64,000 bases of DNA, from positions 2,108,001 to 2,172,000 of the forward strand of contig NZ_CP157199.1 in assembly GCF_039954625.1 (NCBI RefSeq), in the 5' to 3' direction. Under the pieces are notes generated by a model. The model was given only the letters and a program-made list of their open reading frames with translations. It did no database searches and was not told the DNA's origin. Both the position numbers and the translations under genes were made by a program. Origin of the DNA: Pontimicrobium sp. SW4 (GTDB taxonomy: Bacteria; Bacteroidota; Bacteroidia; Flavobacteriales; Flavobacteriaceae). Each line of letters starts with the position of its first letter. Within the stretch, counting starts at the first letter, position 1. Below, one piece after another: positions 1 to 9,871 of the stretch.

Positions 1-2504
1 ATCGCACAAATTATTTTCAAACAGTACCAAAAGATGCACTTGAAAAAATGATTTGGGCTGAAGCAGATAAACTAGGTTACTTTATTAATACAGTTACTGA
101 ACCTGTATTAGCTAAAGAAAAACAAGTAGTAAAAAATGAAAAGCGACAAGGTGTAGACAATAATCCTTATGGACACACACAATACGTTATTGATAAAAAT
201 TTATATCCTGAAGGTCATCCATACAGTTGGCAAGTTATTGGTTCGTTAGAAGATCTTCAAAATGCGACGCTTCAAGATGTGAAAGATTTTTACAATCGAT
301 GGTATGTCCCTAATAATGTTACTTTAACAATTGCAGGTGATTTTGATACTGCTCAAGCAAAACAATGGGTTGAGAAGTATTTTAACGAAATAAAACGCGG
401 TGAAGATATTCCTAAAATGGCAAAACAACCTGTAGAGCTATCAAAAACTAAAAAACTATATTACGAAGATAACTTTGCTAGATTGCCACAGCTTACTTTA
501 ACTTGGCCTGCAGTACACCAATACCATGATGATTCTTACGCATTGAGTGTTTTGGCAAGTTATTTATCAGAAGGGAAATCAGCACCTTTTTATAAAACCC
601 TAGTTGAAGAACATCAGTTAACAAGTAACGTTCGAATGTCTCAATATAATTCTGAAATAGCTGGTCAATTCATTTTACGTGTAACTGCATATAATGGCAT
701 AAAATTAGATAATGTACAAAGCGCCATCAATGAAGCATTTGCAAAGTTTGAAACTGAAGGAATTCCTCAAAAAGATCTTGATAGAATTAAAGCTGGTCAA
801 GAAACTACCTTTTATAATGGCTTATCTAGTGTTTTAGGAAAAGGATTCCAATTGGCACAATATAAAATATTTGCTGAAGACCCATCATATATTAATGAAG
901 ATGTTAAAAAAATACTAGCAGTTACAGCAGATGATGTGATGCGTGTTTATAACGCCTATATTAAAAATCAAAACTATGTAGCGACAAGTTTTGTACCAAA
1001 AGGGCAAGTAGATTTAGCACTTGCAGGTTCTGATTTAGCTGAAGTTGTTGAAGAACAAATTGTAGATGGTGCTGAGGAAGAGTTCGATCCAAGCATTGTA
1101 GCAACTTATGAAAGAACACCCTCAAGCTTTGATAGATCTGTAGAACCAGCTTATGGCGAGAGCCCAGATGTAAAAGTTCCAGACGTATGGAAAGAATCTT
1201 TATCATCTGGTATGAAATTGTTTGGTATTGAAAATAATGAAGTACCCTTGGTTCAATTCAGAATGCAAATTAAAGGTGGTATGTTGTTAGAAGATATTAA
1301 TAAAATTGGTGTATCTAATTTATTGGCCGACATGCTTACTAAAGGAACAAAAAGCAAAACGCCAGAAGAATTAGAAAATGCTATTGAAAGCCTAGGTGCC
1401 TCCATTAACGCATTTGCATCTGATGAAGCTATTACAATTTCAGGTAATTCGCTTGCTAAAAATTATAAAGCGACAATGGTTTTGGTGGAAGAAATGTTAT
1501 TAGAACCTCGCTGGGATATTGATGAGTTTGCTTTGTTAAAACAAAGTACACTTAGCCAAATTCAACGCCAAAAAGGAGACCCAAATAGCATTGCTGCAAT
1601 CGAATATGCAAAATTAACGTATGGTGACAATCATATTTTATCTAAAAATAATATTGGTACCGAAGCATCAGTAAATACCATTACCATAGAAGACCTGCAA
1701 ACATATTACTCTAACAACATCTCTCCAACTATTACAAATTTTCAAATAGTAGGAGATATTTCTCAAAAAAATGTTGTTACATCTTTAAAAAATCTAAACA
1801 AAAAATGGGAAGCTAAAGAGGTAATTATTCCAGAGGTTACATCACCTGAAGCCCCAACAGTTTCTAAAGTATATTTTTACGATGTGCCAAATGCAAAACA
1901 ATCAATAATTAGATTTGGTTATCCCGCTCTTGCGGCAACCGATGCCGATTATTACCCTGCCAGTGTTTTAAATTATCGCCTTGGTGGTGGTGGATTTGCA
2001 TCACAATTAACACAAGAACTTAGAGAAAGCAAAGGATATACCTATGGTATTGGTTCTGGTTTTTCTGGTTCAAATATTAAAGGTGCTTTTACTATTAGTA
2101 GTGGAGTTCGATCTAATGTAACATTAGAATCAGCTAGTTTAGTTAAAGAGATTGTAGAAAATTACGGTAAAAATTATACCGAAAAAGATTTAGAGGTTAC
2201 CAAAGGATTTATGATTAAAAGTAATGCTAGAGCTTTTGAAACTTTAGGGTCTAAATTAGGTATGCTAAGTAATATTAGTAATTACAATCTCCCAGATGAT
2301 TATGCAAAACAACGAGAGGCTATTGTAAAAGCAATGACTGTTGAAGATATTAAGCAACTTGCTGATAAATATTTAGATGTAAATAAAATGAATTACATGG
2401 TTGTTGGTGATGCTAAAACCCAAATGGAAAAACTGGAAGCATTAGGTTTTGGAAAACCAATTCTTTTAAATGACGTTGAAGATAAAACTAATATTGAGCA
2501 GTAG
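1..2504 (+). CDS. M16 family zinc metallopeptidase, two-domain, 5' truncated
   Basis: The reading frame is already open at base 3, so the gene begins outside the window; an internal ATG at 48 is not the start. What remains is 833 residues. The sequence reads as the later part of a first peptidase M16 domain, its inactive-like partner, and a second M16 repeat. The second half carries the Arg/Tyr pair typical of M16 C-terminal halves in 'ELRESKGYTYG' (bases about 2018-2050). The HxxEH zinc motif would lie upstream and cannot be checked. Family members are exported proteases that degrade peptides in the periplasm or outer envelope. The gene is followed after 11 bases by a small lipoprotein gene in the same direction. 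Confidence 0.93.
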   Translation, partial: RTNYFQTVPKDALEKMIWAEADKLGYFINTVTEPVLAKEKQVVKNEKRQGVDNNPYGHTQYVIDKNLYPEGHPYSWQVIGSLEDLQNATLQDVKDFYNRWYVPNNVTLTIAGDFDTAQAKQWVEKYFNEIKRGEDIPKMAKQPVELSKTKKLYYEDNFARLPQLTLTWPAVHQYHDDSYALSVLASYLSEGKSAPFYKTLVEEHQLTSNVRMSQYNSEIAGQFILRVTAYNGIKLDNVQSAINEAFAKFETEGIPQKDLDRIKAGQETTFYNGLSSVLGKGFQLAQYKIFAEDPSYINEDVKKILAVTADDVMRVYNAYIKNQNYVATSFVPKGQVDLALAGSDLAEVVEEQIVDGAEEEFDPSIVATYERTPSSFDRSVEPAYGESPDVKVPDVWKESLSSGMKLFGIENNEVPLVQFRMQIKGGMLLEDINKIGVSNLLADMLTKGTKSKTPEELENAIESLGASINAFASDEAITISGNSLAKNYKATMVLVEEMLLEPRWDIDEFALLKQSTLSQIQRQKGDPNSIAAIEYAKLTYGDNHILSKNNIGTEASVNTITIEDLQTYYSNNISPTITNFQIVGDISQKNVVTSLKNLNKKWEAKEVIIPEVTSPEAPTVSKVYFYDVPNAKQSIIRFGYPALAATDADYYPASVLNYRLGGGGFASQLTQELRESKGYTYGIGSGFSGSNIKGAFTISSGVRSNVTLESASLVKEIVENYGKNYTEKDLEVTKGFMIKSNARAFETLGSKLGMLSNISNYNLPDDYAKQREAIVKAMTVEDIKQLADKYLDVNKMNYMVVGDAKTQMEKLEALGFGKPILLNDVEDKTNIEQ

Positions 2505-2515
2505 TTAGTTAATCT

Positions 2516-3043
2516 ATGAAAAAGCTACTATTATTAATTATTGGACTTATGGTAAATTCTTGCCTAAGTAAATATGATAGAGTAGAAAAAGATTTATATA
2601 ATTGTTTAATTATTTCCTTATCAGATGAGGAAAAAGAAAAAGTAAACCCAATTTTTTCAGACTTTGAGCAGCATTTAATAGATAAAGGAATTTTAGAATC
2701 ATCAAGTCCAGAAGGTTATTGGAATTTTTACAAAAAAATAGCTGATACAGGAACTTATGACTTCTCAAATGAATTCAATTTTTCAGAAAAAATTAGTTTT
2801 TTAAATAGAGAAAATCCTGAGGATAATAACATTTTTTTCGATTGCCATAATGAAGTTTTTCAAACTGAAAAGTATTTAAAATCCAAACTCTATAAATTCA
2901 ATCAAGAGTCACAATCCTTAAGAAGCCATAGAGTTACTCCTACAATGATTGCAATTACAACAACCAAGTACTTAACAGCAGAAGACTTTGAATTAGAATA
3001 TTACCGATTATCTACATTATTGTTTATTGAAAATTTAAAATAA
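2516..3043 (+). CDS. Hypothetical lipoprotein
   Basis: A 175-residue protein I do not recognise. Residues 1-16 are a lipoprotein signal peptide (MKKLLLLIIGLMVNSC) with the lipobox Cys at 16, so the protein is probably anchored in an envelope membrane. The rest is hydrophilic, rich in Glu, Asn and Ser, with no further membrane segment. It starts 11 bases after the M16 peptidase stop, so the two are probably co-transcribed, which might link it to that protease. That link is inference only. Confidence 0.7.
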   Translation: MKKLLLLIIGLMVNSCLSKYDRVEKDLYNCLIISLSDEEKEKVNPIFSDFEQHLIDKGILESSSPEGYWNFYKKIADTGTYDFSNEFNFSEKISFLNRENPEDNNIFFDCHNEVFQTEKYLKSKLYKFNQESQSLRSHRVTPTMIAITTTKYLTAEDFELEYYRLSTLLFIENLK

Positions 3044-3080
3044 GAAATACGTTACCAGCAAATATATAATAGTAATAACT

Positions 3081-3695
3081 GTGAAACTTTTTAATGATAC
3101 AATAGACGAAACAAAAAACTTACTACCAAAAGATGGTGTGGTTAATTATTATGGACAAATTATTCCAGAAGAATTGGCTAACACCATTTTTTTTAATCTT
3201 CTAGAGAATTTAGACTGGAAACATGACGAAGCTACAGTTTATGGTAAACACTATATAACCAAACGTAAAGTCGCTTGGTATGGAGACAAAATGTTTGAAT
3301 ACACCTATTCAGGAAAAACTAAAAAAGCCTTACCATTTACACCTGGGTTATCAAAATTAAAACAACTAATTGAATTAAAAACTGGGGAAACTTTTAACTC
3401 ATGCCTATGTAATCTATACCATAATGGAGAAGAAACAATGGGTTGGCATAGTGATGCCGAAAAAGATTTAAAAAAATATGGAGCTATAGCCTCATTAAGC
3501 TTTGGTGCAGAACGTAAATTTGCTTTTAAACATAAAGAAACTAAAGAAAAATGTGAGTTTTTATTAGAACATGGGAGTCTACTAGTGATGACAGGAAAAA
3601 CTCAAGAACATTGGCTACATCGATTACCTCCAACAAAAAAAATTAAAGACCCAAGAGTTAATTTAACTTTTAGAACCATTGTAGAAAATAATTAA
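3081..3695 (+). CDS. AlkB-like 2-oxoglutarate/Fe(II) dioxygenase
   Basis: 204 residues with the AlkB-type double-stranded beta-helix signature. The iron ligands appear as H-x-D in 'MGWHSDAE' and the distal His in 'EHWLHRLPP'; the 2-oxoglutarate-binding Arg is in 'PRVNLTFR'. 'ASLSFGAERKF' is the typical strand after the HxD. The family repairs alkylated nucleic acid bases by oxidative dealkylation. The start is a GTG at 3081; no in-frame ATG lies upstream in the short gap after the preceding gene. The length matches the small bacterial ALKBH2/3-like group. The exact substrate cannot be read from sequence. Confidence 0.9.
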   Translation: MKLFNDTIDETKNLLPKDGVVNYYGQIIPEELANTIFFNLLENLDWKHDEATVYGKHYITKRKVAWYGDKMFEYTYSGKTKKALPFTPGLSKLKQLIELKTGETFNSCLCNLYHNGEETMGWHSDAEKDLKKYGAIASLSFGAERKFAFKHKETKEKCEFLLEHGSLLVMTGKTQEHWLHRLPPTKKIKDPRVNLTFRTIVENN

Positions 3696-3729
3696 TGGTA
3701 TAACTTTACTCAACTTGAAAATGATAATT

Positions 3730-4284
3730 ATGAAAAAAATAATACTCGCAACAGTTTTAGTGTTTTTTGTTGGACACATTTCTGCACAAGACGAAGAGAT
3801 AATTATACCAGAAATAGGATTTGGGCTAAAAGCAGGCTTAAACTCTATGCATAATAAAACGGTCAATGAATCCAGTGATAATGTTCAAAAAAAATCTGGT
3901 GTCTATATTGGCGCTTTTGTAAACATTCCAACCTCAGATATTTTTAGTGTACAACCAGAAATTATTTATTCTTCAACTGAATTTCAAGGCAGAAACAACA
4001 TAAATTTATTACACCTTCCTGTATTATTAAATTTCGATTTAGGAAATGATTTTACAGGTTTTGTTGGTCCAGAAGGTCAAGTTTTATTAGATTTAGATGA
4101 GGCAGAAAACAGCGATTTATATAACTCGTTTATGTTTGGGTTTACGTTTGGAGCAAGGTATCAAATCACTCCAAATTTTTATATTGAAGGTAGACCATAT
4201 TTTGCCTTATCGAAGTTTCTTGAAGATGATTCTGGCTACAGAAAATTTAACACACTACAAATTGGGTTAGCTTTTAAATTTTAA
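3730..4284 (+). CDS. Outer-membrane beta-barrel protein (PorT-like)
   Basis: About 184 residues. I chose the ATG at 3730 because it gives a clean signal peptide (MKKIILATVLVFFVGHISAQ) ending in an AQ cleavage site; a TTG at 3715 and an ATG at 3721 are in frame upstream. The mature part opens with 'GFGLKAGLN' and alternates short aromatic/hydrophobic strands with turns, ending in 'LQIGLAFKF', a C-terminal Phe typical of outer-membrane barrels. This matches the PorT-like/OMP_b-brl_2 families common in Flavobacteriia. The function of this particular barrel is not known. Confidence 0.8.
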   Translation: MKKIILATVLVFFVGHISAQDEEIIIPEIGFGLKAGLNSMHNKTVNESSDNVQKKSGVYIGAFVNIPTSDIFSVQPEIIYSSTEFQGRNNINLLHLPVLLNFDLGNDFTGFVGPEGQVLLDLDEAENSDLYNSFMFGFTFGARYQITPNFYIEGRPYFALSKFLEDDSGYRKFNTLQIGLAFKF

Positions 4285-4329
4285 GGTGTTAATTTTTTGA
4301 ATGTATTAGGTTAAAAATTTAAAAATTAG

Positions 4330-4343
4330 TAACTTATAAGTTA
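4330..4343. promoter_or_regulatory. 14-bp perfect palindrome upstream of a surface-protein gene
   Basis: TAACTTATAAGTTA is a perfect palindrome in the 92-base gap between the beta-barrel gene and the carboxypeptidase-like-domain gene, 34 bases before the latter's ATG. Its place suits an operator for a dimeric regulator, but in AT-rich DNA a palindrome of this length can arise by chance. No regulator is assigned. Confidence 0.25.
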
Positions 4344-4376
4344 TTACTTCTCACAATAAATTTAAATAAAGTTATC

Positions 4377-5687
4377 ATGAAAAAAGGATACTTAAAACTA
4401 CGTAAAACAAGCCTCGCTTCATCACTAATACTTTTAGTTTTTTTGGTTTTTAATCAAAATTCTTATGCTTTAAATTTTCAAGACACCTCGCAGTCTTTCG
4501 ATGAGTATAAAGGTCGTATTATTGGCAACGACACTAAAGACCCTTTAGTTTTTGCTGATATTTCAGTTACGGACTCAAATATTAGCACTATAACAAATAA
4601 AGAAGGTGAATTTACTTTAAAAGTACCTAAGTCATTATCTGAAAAGAATGTTAAAATATCTTTCCTTGGATATGAAACTAAAGAAGTATCACTGCAAAGT
4701 CTTAAAGGCGATAATACTATTATTGCCTTAAATGTTATTACTACACAGCTATCACAAGTAAATATAAATGTGCCAAAAGATGCTCGTGCATTAGTAAAAG
4801 CTACCTTAGAAAATCGTGAAGAAAAATATGTAAACAACAAAACTCTCATGACTGCTTTTTATAGAGAGACTATAAAAAAACGCAACAAAAATGCTTCTTT
4901 GGCCGAAGCTGTTGTTAAAATTTATAAAGAGCCTTACTCAACTTCTAAAAGAGATGCTGTAGAGTTAGTAAAGTCAAGAAAAAACACAAATTATTCTAGA
5001 TTAGATACTTTAGCTGTAAAGCTACAAGGAGGTCCTTATAGTGCTTTGTATTCCGACATAGTTAAATACCAAGATTATATATTTGATGAAGAATTATTTG
5101 ATTACTACAATTTTAGTTTTGGTAATTCAACTCAAATAAATGACCGTCAAGTATATGTTGTGAATTTTGAGCAACAACCAAATATAGTAACACCATTATA
5201 TAGAGGCAAACTTTATATTGATGCTGAAACTTTTGCTTTAGTAAGTGCCAATTATAGCTTAAATGTTGAAAACAAAGATGAAGCAGTAAAGCTATTTCTT
5301 AGAAAAAAACCTAGATTGGTTAGAGTAGAAGCTGAAGAGGCTTCATATCGTGTTGATTATAAAACGACACCTGATGGGAAGTGGTATTATAGTTATAGCA
5401 ACGTACAATTGGCTTTTAGGGTAAAATGGCGAAAAAAACTATTTAGCAGTATTTATACTTTGAATATTGAAATGGCAGTGACCGATTGGACAAAAAACAT
5501 TACTACTGCTCTAAACAGAGATAATAAAATTAGGCCAACAATTATTTTAACTGATGAAGCTTCAGGATTTTCAGATCCAGAATTTTGGGGAGAATACAAT
5601 ATTATTGAACCTGAAAAATCAATTCAATCTGCAATTCTCAAGATTTCAAAGCAGCTTGAAAAAATTGACAAAAAGAAAGAGAGATAG
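4377..5687 (+). CDS. Carboxypeptidase-like regulatory domain surface protein
   Basis: 436 residues. An N-terminal signal peptide spans about residues 1-32 (charged start, then LLVFLVFNQNSYA). It is followed by a CarboxypepD_reg-like (CNA-B type) beta-sandwich at about residues 43-120, recognisable from 'YKGRIIGNDTKDPLVFADISV' and 'NKEGEFTLKVP'. The remainder, starting 'MTAFYRETIKKR', belongs to a flavobacterial family seen after this domain; its function is unknown. The protein is probably periplasmic or on the inner face of the outer membrane. It converges with rimO, with one base between the stops. Confidence 0.8.
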   Translation: MKKGYLKLRKTSLASSLILLVFLVFNQNSYALNFQDTSQSFDEYKGRIIGNDTKDPLVFADISVTDSNISTITNKEGEFTLKVPKSLSEKNVKISFLGYETKEVSLQSLKGDNTIIALNVITTQLSQVNINVPKDARALVKATLENREEKYVNNKTLMTAFYRETIKKRNKNASLAEAVVKIYKEPYSTSKRDAVELVKSRKNTNYSRLDTLAVKLQGGPYSALYSDIVKYQDYIFDEELFDYYNFSFGNSTQINDRQVYVVNFEQQPNIVTPLYRGKLYIDAETFALVSANYSLNVENKDEAVKLFLRKKPRLVRVEAEEASYRVDYKTTPDGKWYYSYSNVQLAFRVKWRKKLFSSIYTLNIEMAVTDWTKNITTALNRDNKIRPTIILTDEASGFSDPEFWGEYNIIEPEKSIQSAILKISKQLEKIDKKKER

Positions 5688-5688
5688 T

Positions 5689-6990
5689 TTAAACAACATC
5701 TGCATACAAGTCAAAATCGGCAGCATCAGTAATTTTTACCGTTGCAAACTCTCCTGTTTTTAGATATGTTTTTGAAGCATCAATAAGGACTTCATTATCT
5801 ACATCTGGTGAATCAAATTCTGTACGACCTACAAAGTAATCACCTTCTTTTCTGTCGATAACTACTTTAAATTCCTGTCCTATTTTTTCTTGATTTAATT
5901 CCCAAGAAATTTGAGACTGTATTTCCATGATTTCATTTGCTCTCTCTTGCTTCACCTCTTGTGGCACATCATCTTCTAGATTATAAGCGTGTGTATTTTC
6001 TTCATGTGAATAAGTAAAACAACCTAAGCGTTCAAAACGCATATCGATTACCCAATCTTTAAGCTTTTGGTAATCTTCTTCGGTTTCTCCAGGATACCCA
6101 ACAATAAGTGTGGTTCTAATCGTCATATTAGGAACTTTTGCTCTAAATTCCTTTAACAGCTTTGTCGTTTTTTCTTGAGTCGTTCCACGACGCATGCTTT
6201 TTAAAATACTATCGGAAATATGTTGTAATGGTATGTCTAAATAATTACAAATTTTAGGCTCTCTATTCATCACATCTAACACATCCATTGGGAAACCAGT
6301 TGGAAATGCATAATGCAAACGAATCCACTCGATACCATCAACTTTTACTAAAGCTTCAAGAAGTTCGGCTAAATTACGTTTCTTATATAAATCAAGTCCA
6401 TAATAGGTTAAATCTTGAGCAATAAGTATTAGTTCTTTAACACCCTTGGCTGCTAGTTTTTCAGCTTCAATTACAACCTCTTCAATAGGTGTAGATTTAT
6501 GTTTTCCTCGCATTAAAGGAATCGCACAAAAACTACAAGGTCTATCACAACCTTCAGCTATCTTTAAATAAGCGTAATTTTTTGGTGTAGTTGTTAAACG
6601 CTCACCTATAAGTTCGTGCTTATAGTCTGCACCGAGAGCTTTTAATAAACTAGGTAATTCGGTAGTTCCAAAATATTGATCGACATCAGGAATTTCTTTT
6701 TCCAAATCTGGCTTATAACGCTCGCTTAAACAACCTGTTACAAACACTTTATCTACATCGCCTTCCTCCTTTTTTTGAAGATATTCAAGGATGGTATTTA
6801 CACTTTCCTCCTTGGCATTATTAATAAAACCACAGGTGTTTATCACTACAATATTGCCTTCTTCTTCATGTACAACGTCTTTATTGTTTGCTTTAAGTTG
6901 TCCCATCAACACCTCACTGTCGTAAACATTTTTAGAGCATCCTAATGTTACAACGTTGATTTTATTCTTTTTAAGTGACTTTGTCCTCAT
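5689..6990 (-). CDS. rimO: Ribosomal protein S12 methylthiotransferase RimO
   Basis: 433 residues. It adds a methylthio group to a conserved Asp of ribosomal protein S12. Domains in order: an N-terminal UPF0004 domain with three cluster Cys (18, 53, 87), a radical SAM core with CxxxCxxC at 148-155, and a C-terminal TRAM domain from about 365. The opening 'VVTLGCSKNVYDSE' and 'HISDSILKSMRRGTT' are RimO-type rather than MiaB-type. Start ATG at 6990. A TATCTTTG promoter lies about 18 bases upstream (7008-7015), which implies a very short leader. Confidence 0.96.
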   Translation of the reverse strand: MRTKSLKKNKINVVTLGCSKNVYDSEVLMGQLKANNKDVVHEEEGNIVVINTCGFINNAKEESVNTILEYLQKKEEGDVDKVFVTGCLSERYKPDLEKEIPDVDQYFGTTELPSLLKALGADYKHELIGERLTTTPKNYAYLKIAEGCDRPCSFCAIPLMRGKHKSTPIEEVVIEAEKLAAKGVKELILIAQDLTYYGLDLYKKRNLAELLEALVKVDGIEWIRLHYAFPTGFPMDVLDVMNREPKICNYLDIPLQHISDSILKSMRRGTTQEKTTKLLKEFRAKVPNMTIRTTLIVGYPGETEEDYQKLKDWVIDMRFERLGCFTYSHEENTHAYNLEDDVPQEVKQERANEIMEIQSQISWELNQEKIGQEFKVVIDRKEGDYFVGRTEFDSPDVDNEVLIDASKTYLKTGEFATVKITDAADFDLYADVV

Positions 6991-7007
6991 GCCTTAATTT
7001 TGGTTTG

Positions 7008-7015
7008 CAAAGATA
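7008..7015 (-). promoter_or_regulatory. Predicted -7 box of rimO promoter
   Basis: On the minus strand the bases read TATCTTTG followed by CA, a perfect match to the Bacteroidota sigma-A consensus TAnnTTTG. It stands 18 bases before the rimO start codon. No clean TTTG -33 box is seen at the usual distance. Confidence 0.6.
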
Positions 7016-7068
7016 CAATCTAATTTAAACCTTTCATATATTTGAGAGTCTTATTAAAAACCCTACTT

Positions 7069-8154
7069 ATGAAAAATATGCAGTTTTATCTATTTATTAT
7101 TTGTTCTGTACTATTATTTAATTGCTCTTCAAGCAATGATTCTGATATAATTAATGAAGACTTAATAACGAATTCTGAAATTTATTTTCCATCGATTACA
7201 TCAAATGAATGGGAAACAACGCCTTTAGAAGAATTAGATTGGAATGAAGCTAATTTACAATCACTTCTTGATTTTTTAGAACAAAAAAACACTAAAAGTT
7301 TTATAATACTTCACGACGGCAAAATAGTAGTAGAAGAATATTTTAATGATCATAATTCAACTTTACCATGGTATTGGGCTAGTGCAGGAAAAACACTTAC
7401 CACTGCTATTGTTGGCATTGCTGAAGAGGAAGGTTTAATAAATATTGACAATAAAGTATCAGACTATATAGGAACTGGGTGGACAAGTGCTCCGCTAGAT
7501 AAAGAAAACCTTATTACTTGCAAAAACCTTCTATCTATGACTTCTGGCTTAGATGACAGTTTAGGTGATAGTACATCTCCTGAAGATTTACAATATATAG
7601 CTGATGCTGGAAGCCGTTGGGCATACCATAATGTATATGTAAAGCTGCAAGATGTGATCGCCCAAACTAGCAATCAAACTTGGACGAACTACTTTAATTC
7701 TAAACTAAAGAATAAAATTGGCATGTCTGGATTTTGGGTACAGAATAACGATTTTAATGTCTATTGGAGTAATGCAAAAAGTATGGCTCGTTTTGGACTT
7801 TTAATCTACGCTAAAGGGAAATGGGAAAATGAACAAATAATCCCTGAAGATTATTTGAATGACGCTATAAATACTTCTCAAAATATTAATGAAGCATATG
7901 GGTATTTATGGTGGCTTAATGGAAAATCAACATATCATTTACCACAAAGTCAATTAGAGTTTTCCGGTAAATTAATACCTAATGCTCCAAACGACATGTA
8001 TAGTGCTTTGGGGAAAAACGATCAGAAAATATACATCGTACCTAGCAAGAAATTAGTCATTATTAGAATGGGAAACTCCGCTGATAATGTAAATTTTGCG
8101 CTTTCTTCTTTTGACAATGACCTTTGGGAAAAGATAAGCACCTTAGTTAACTAG
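7069..8154 (+). CDS. Serine hydrolase (class C beta-lactamase family) lipoprotein
   Basis: About 361 residues from the ATG at 7069; the in-frame TTG at 7042 would put charged residues ahead of the signal and is less likely. The signal ends in a lipobox (LLFNCSSS). The penicillin-binding/beta-lactamase fold is shown by S-A-G-K at residues 105-108 (nucleophile and general base) and Y-H-N at 186-188. 'GLLIYAKGKWENEQIIPEDY' and 'GYLWW' are typical of the beta-lactamase-related esterase group. It is more likely an esterase or DD-peptidase-like envelope enzyme than a resistance enzyme. It overlaps the convergent amidase gene by four bases. Confidence 0.88.
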   Translation: MKNMQFYLFIICSVLLFNCSSSNDSDIINEDLITNSEIYFPSITSNEWETTPLEELDWNEANLQSLLDFLEQKNTKSFIILHDGKIVVEEYFNDHNSTLPWYWASAGKTLTTAIVGIAEEEGLINIDNKVSDYIGTGWTSAPLDKENLITCKNLLSMTSGLDDSLGDSTSPEDLQYIADAGSRWAYHNVYVKLQDVIAQTSNQTWTNYFNSKLKNKIGMSGFWVQNNDFNVYWSNAKSMARFGLLIYAKGKWENEQIIPEDYLNDAINTSQNINEAYGYLWWLNGKSTYHLPQSQLEFSGKLIPNAPNDMYSALGKNDQKIYIVPSKKLVIIRMGNSADNVNFALSSFDNDLWEKISTLVN

Positions 8155-9779
8155 TTATAATTTACTGGAGGTACTCGCTTCTTCGATGCTTGTTCGTACA
8201 CATAAGCCCATTCCAATAACGTTTTTTCACTCAAAGGTTTAGAAATAAACGTTAACCCTCTAGGGCGCCCACTTTCTTGATAACCCATTGGAACCGTTAA
8301 CGCTGGATATTCAGCTGTGGCTGCCCAACCTGCGTGAAAATTATTGATTGATAAAAATCCGTCAATATTTTGCTTCTCAATAGGTGTATCAAAATACAAT
8401 CTACTCTTTGTCTTTAAATCGGTTTTAATTGAATCTAGATATTGCAAACTTCCTGAGTCGTCTACAATACCCTTAAAGAGTCTTTGTCCGTAAGGTGCGC
8501 GATCTAAGGAATCTAAATTATTAAAATCTATCACATCCTGAACAGATGTAACTTCTACAACCTTTGCAGCATGATTAGCTAGATACTCTGGCAAATCCTT
8601 TTTCATATCTAGATTTAACAAGCTAATAAATCCTGAACGTTGTACATCAATTTCATCAACTTCAACAACTTCAGCACCATTGTCACGTAACACTTTAATT
8701 GCATTCACATATAAAGAATCTTCCATAAGTCTCTTAAAAGCACCAAATCGTTTTCCCTTAATACTACTTTCAGTAAGTGATTCAGAATAACTCAAAACCT
8801 GACTTTTAATTGCTTTTGAATCTAAATCGTCAAAACCACTCATAGCATCCAAAAGTATAGCATTATCAATCACATTTTTAGTCATTGGTCCTGGTGTATC
8901 TAAAGTTGACGAAATAGGCACAATTCCACTTCTACTCAACAAACCAATAGTAGGTTTTAACCCAACTATAGAATTAGAACTGGAAGGTGACAAAATAGAA
9001 CCTGACGTTTCACTGCCAACAGCACCAACACTGAAATTAGCAGCGACAGACACGCCACTTCCTGAACTTGATCCTCCAGTATCCATAGTTCGCCTTCCAT
9101 AAGGATTTAATGTTTGTCCACCAATGGCACTATACCCACTTGGACAATCGCCACAGAAAAAATAAGCCCATTCACTTAAATTGGCTTTTCCTAAAATAAG
9201 TGCGCCATTACTTTTTAAGCGTTCGGTAATAAAAGCGTCTTGCGCATTATTATCTTGTAATGCTACTGCACCAGCAGTTGTTCTCATTCCTGAAGTATTA
9301 ATATTATCCTTTAACAAAATTGGCATTCCAAAAATTGGATGTGGTGGTGCTACAAATCTAGTATTATCCGCTTTTTTAGCTTCTTCAATCACGTTTGGAT
9401 TTAATGATATAACAGAATTTAACGACAACTCATTTTCTCTGTCAAACTTTCTAATACGATACAAATAAAACTTAGTAAGTGTTTCATAAGATAAATCACC
9501 ATTAGCAATATGCTTTTGAAGCGTTGGAATATCTTGCTCTATTATTAGAGATTTTAAATTATTATAAGTCTCTTCCGAAAAATCTTCTAAATCCTTATTG
9601 AAAGATTTCCATAACTCGTCTTTACTAATGTATCTAGAATCTAAAACTCGAAACTCTCTAAAATCGGTTGAGTCTCTAACAACTGGAGGAATTTCCCTCT
9701 CTGTTATTACAGTTGAAGATGTGTCATTTTTACAAGAAAATACAAGGGCAATTACAAGAAAAAATAAGATGTTACGCAT
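8151..9779 (-). CDS. Amidase-signature family lipoprotein
   Basis: 542 residues with a lipoprotein signal (Cys 16). The amidase-signature Ser-cisSer-Lys triad is visible: Lys157 in 'ILLKDNINT', the cis-Ser in the GGSSSG loop at 235-240, and nucleophile Ser261 in 'SETSGSILSP', where many relatives have DTGGSIR. The family hydrolyses amide bonds of many small substrates. GatA itself is cytosolic, so the signal peptide argues against a role in tRNA amidation. Substrate unknown. It converges with the serine hydrolase gene (stops overlap by four bases). Confidence 0.9.
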   Translation of the reverse strand: MRNILFFLVIALVFSCKNDTSSTVITEREIPPVVRDSTDFREFRVLDSRYISKDELWKSFNKDLEDFSEETYNNLKSLIIEQDIPTLQKHIANGDLSYETLTKFYLYRIRKFDRENELSLNSVISLNPNVIEEAKKADNTRFVAPPHPIFGMPILLKDNINTSGMRTTAGAVALQDNNAQDAFITERLKSNGALILGKANLSEWAYFFCGDCPSGYSAIGGQTLNPYGRRTMDTGGSSSGSGVSVAANFSVGAVGSETSGSILSPSSSNSIVGLKPTIGLLSRSGIVPISSTLDTPGPMTKNVIDNAILLDAMSGFDDLDSKAIKSQVLSYSESLTESSIKGKRFGAFKRLMEDSLYVNAIKVLRDNGAEVVEVDEIDVQRSGFISLLNLDMKKDLPEYLANHAAKVVEVTSVQDVIDFNNLDSLDRAPYGQRLFKGIVDDSGSLQYLDSIKTDLKTKSRLYFDTPIEKQNIDGFLSINNFHAGWAATAEYPALTVPMGYQESGRPRGLTFISKPLSEKTLLEWAYVYEQASKKRVPPVNYN

Positions 9780-9842
9780 GGTTAGTGTTTTCCACTAAAA
9801 TAGTAAAAATTTAAATGAAATTGTGTAAGTAATAATAGTTGC

Positions 9843-9860
9843 TTCCTGCCTATTCAGGAA
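9843..9860 (-). terminator. Possible weak terminator hairpin
   Basis: Inverted repeat TTCCTG / CAGGAA with a six-base loop, 12 bases past the stop of the leftward SRPBCC gene. The tail is only partly T-rich, so this is a weak candidate. Confidence 0.35.
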
Positions 9861-9871
9861 TAATGAAAAGT

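Noticed and set aside
961..1206. 81-codon minus-strand frame
   Set aside because: Antisense shadow within the M16 peptidase; Leu/Gln-rich composition typical of shadow frames.
4478..4849. 123-codon minus-strand frame
   Set aside because: Antisense shadow of the carboxypeptidase-like-domain gene, which has a signal peptide and a recognisable domain.
5554..5763. 69-codon plus-strand frame between two convergent genes
   Set aside because: Overlaps the ends of both the surface protein gene and rimO in other frames; no homology or start signal.
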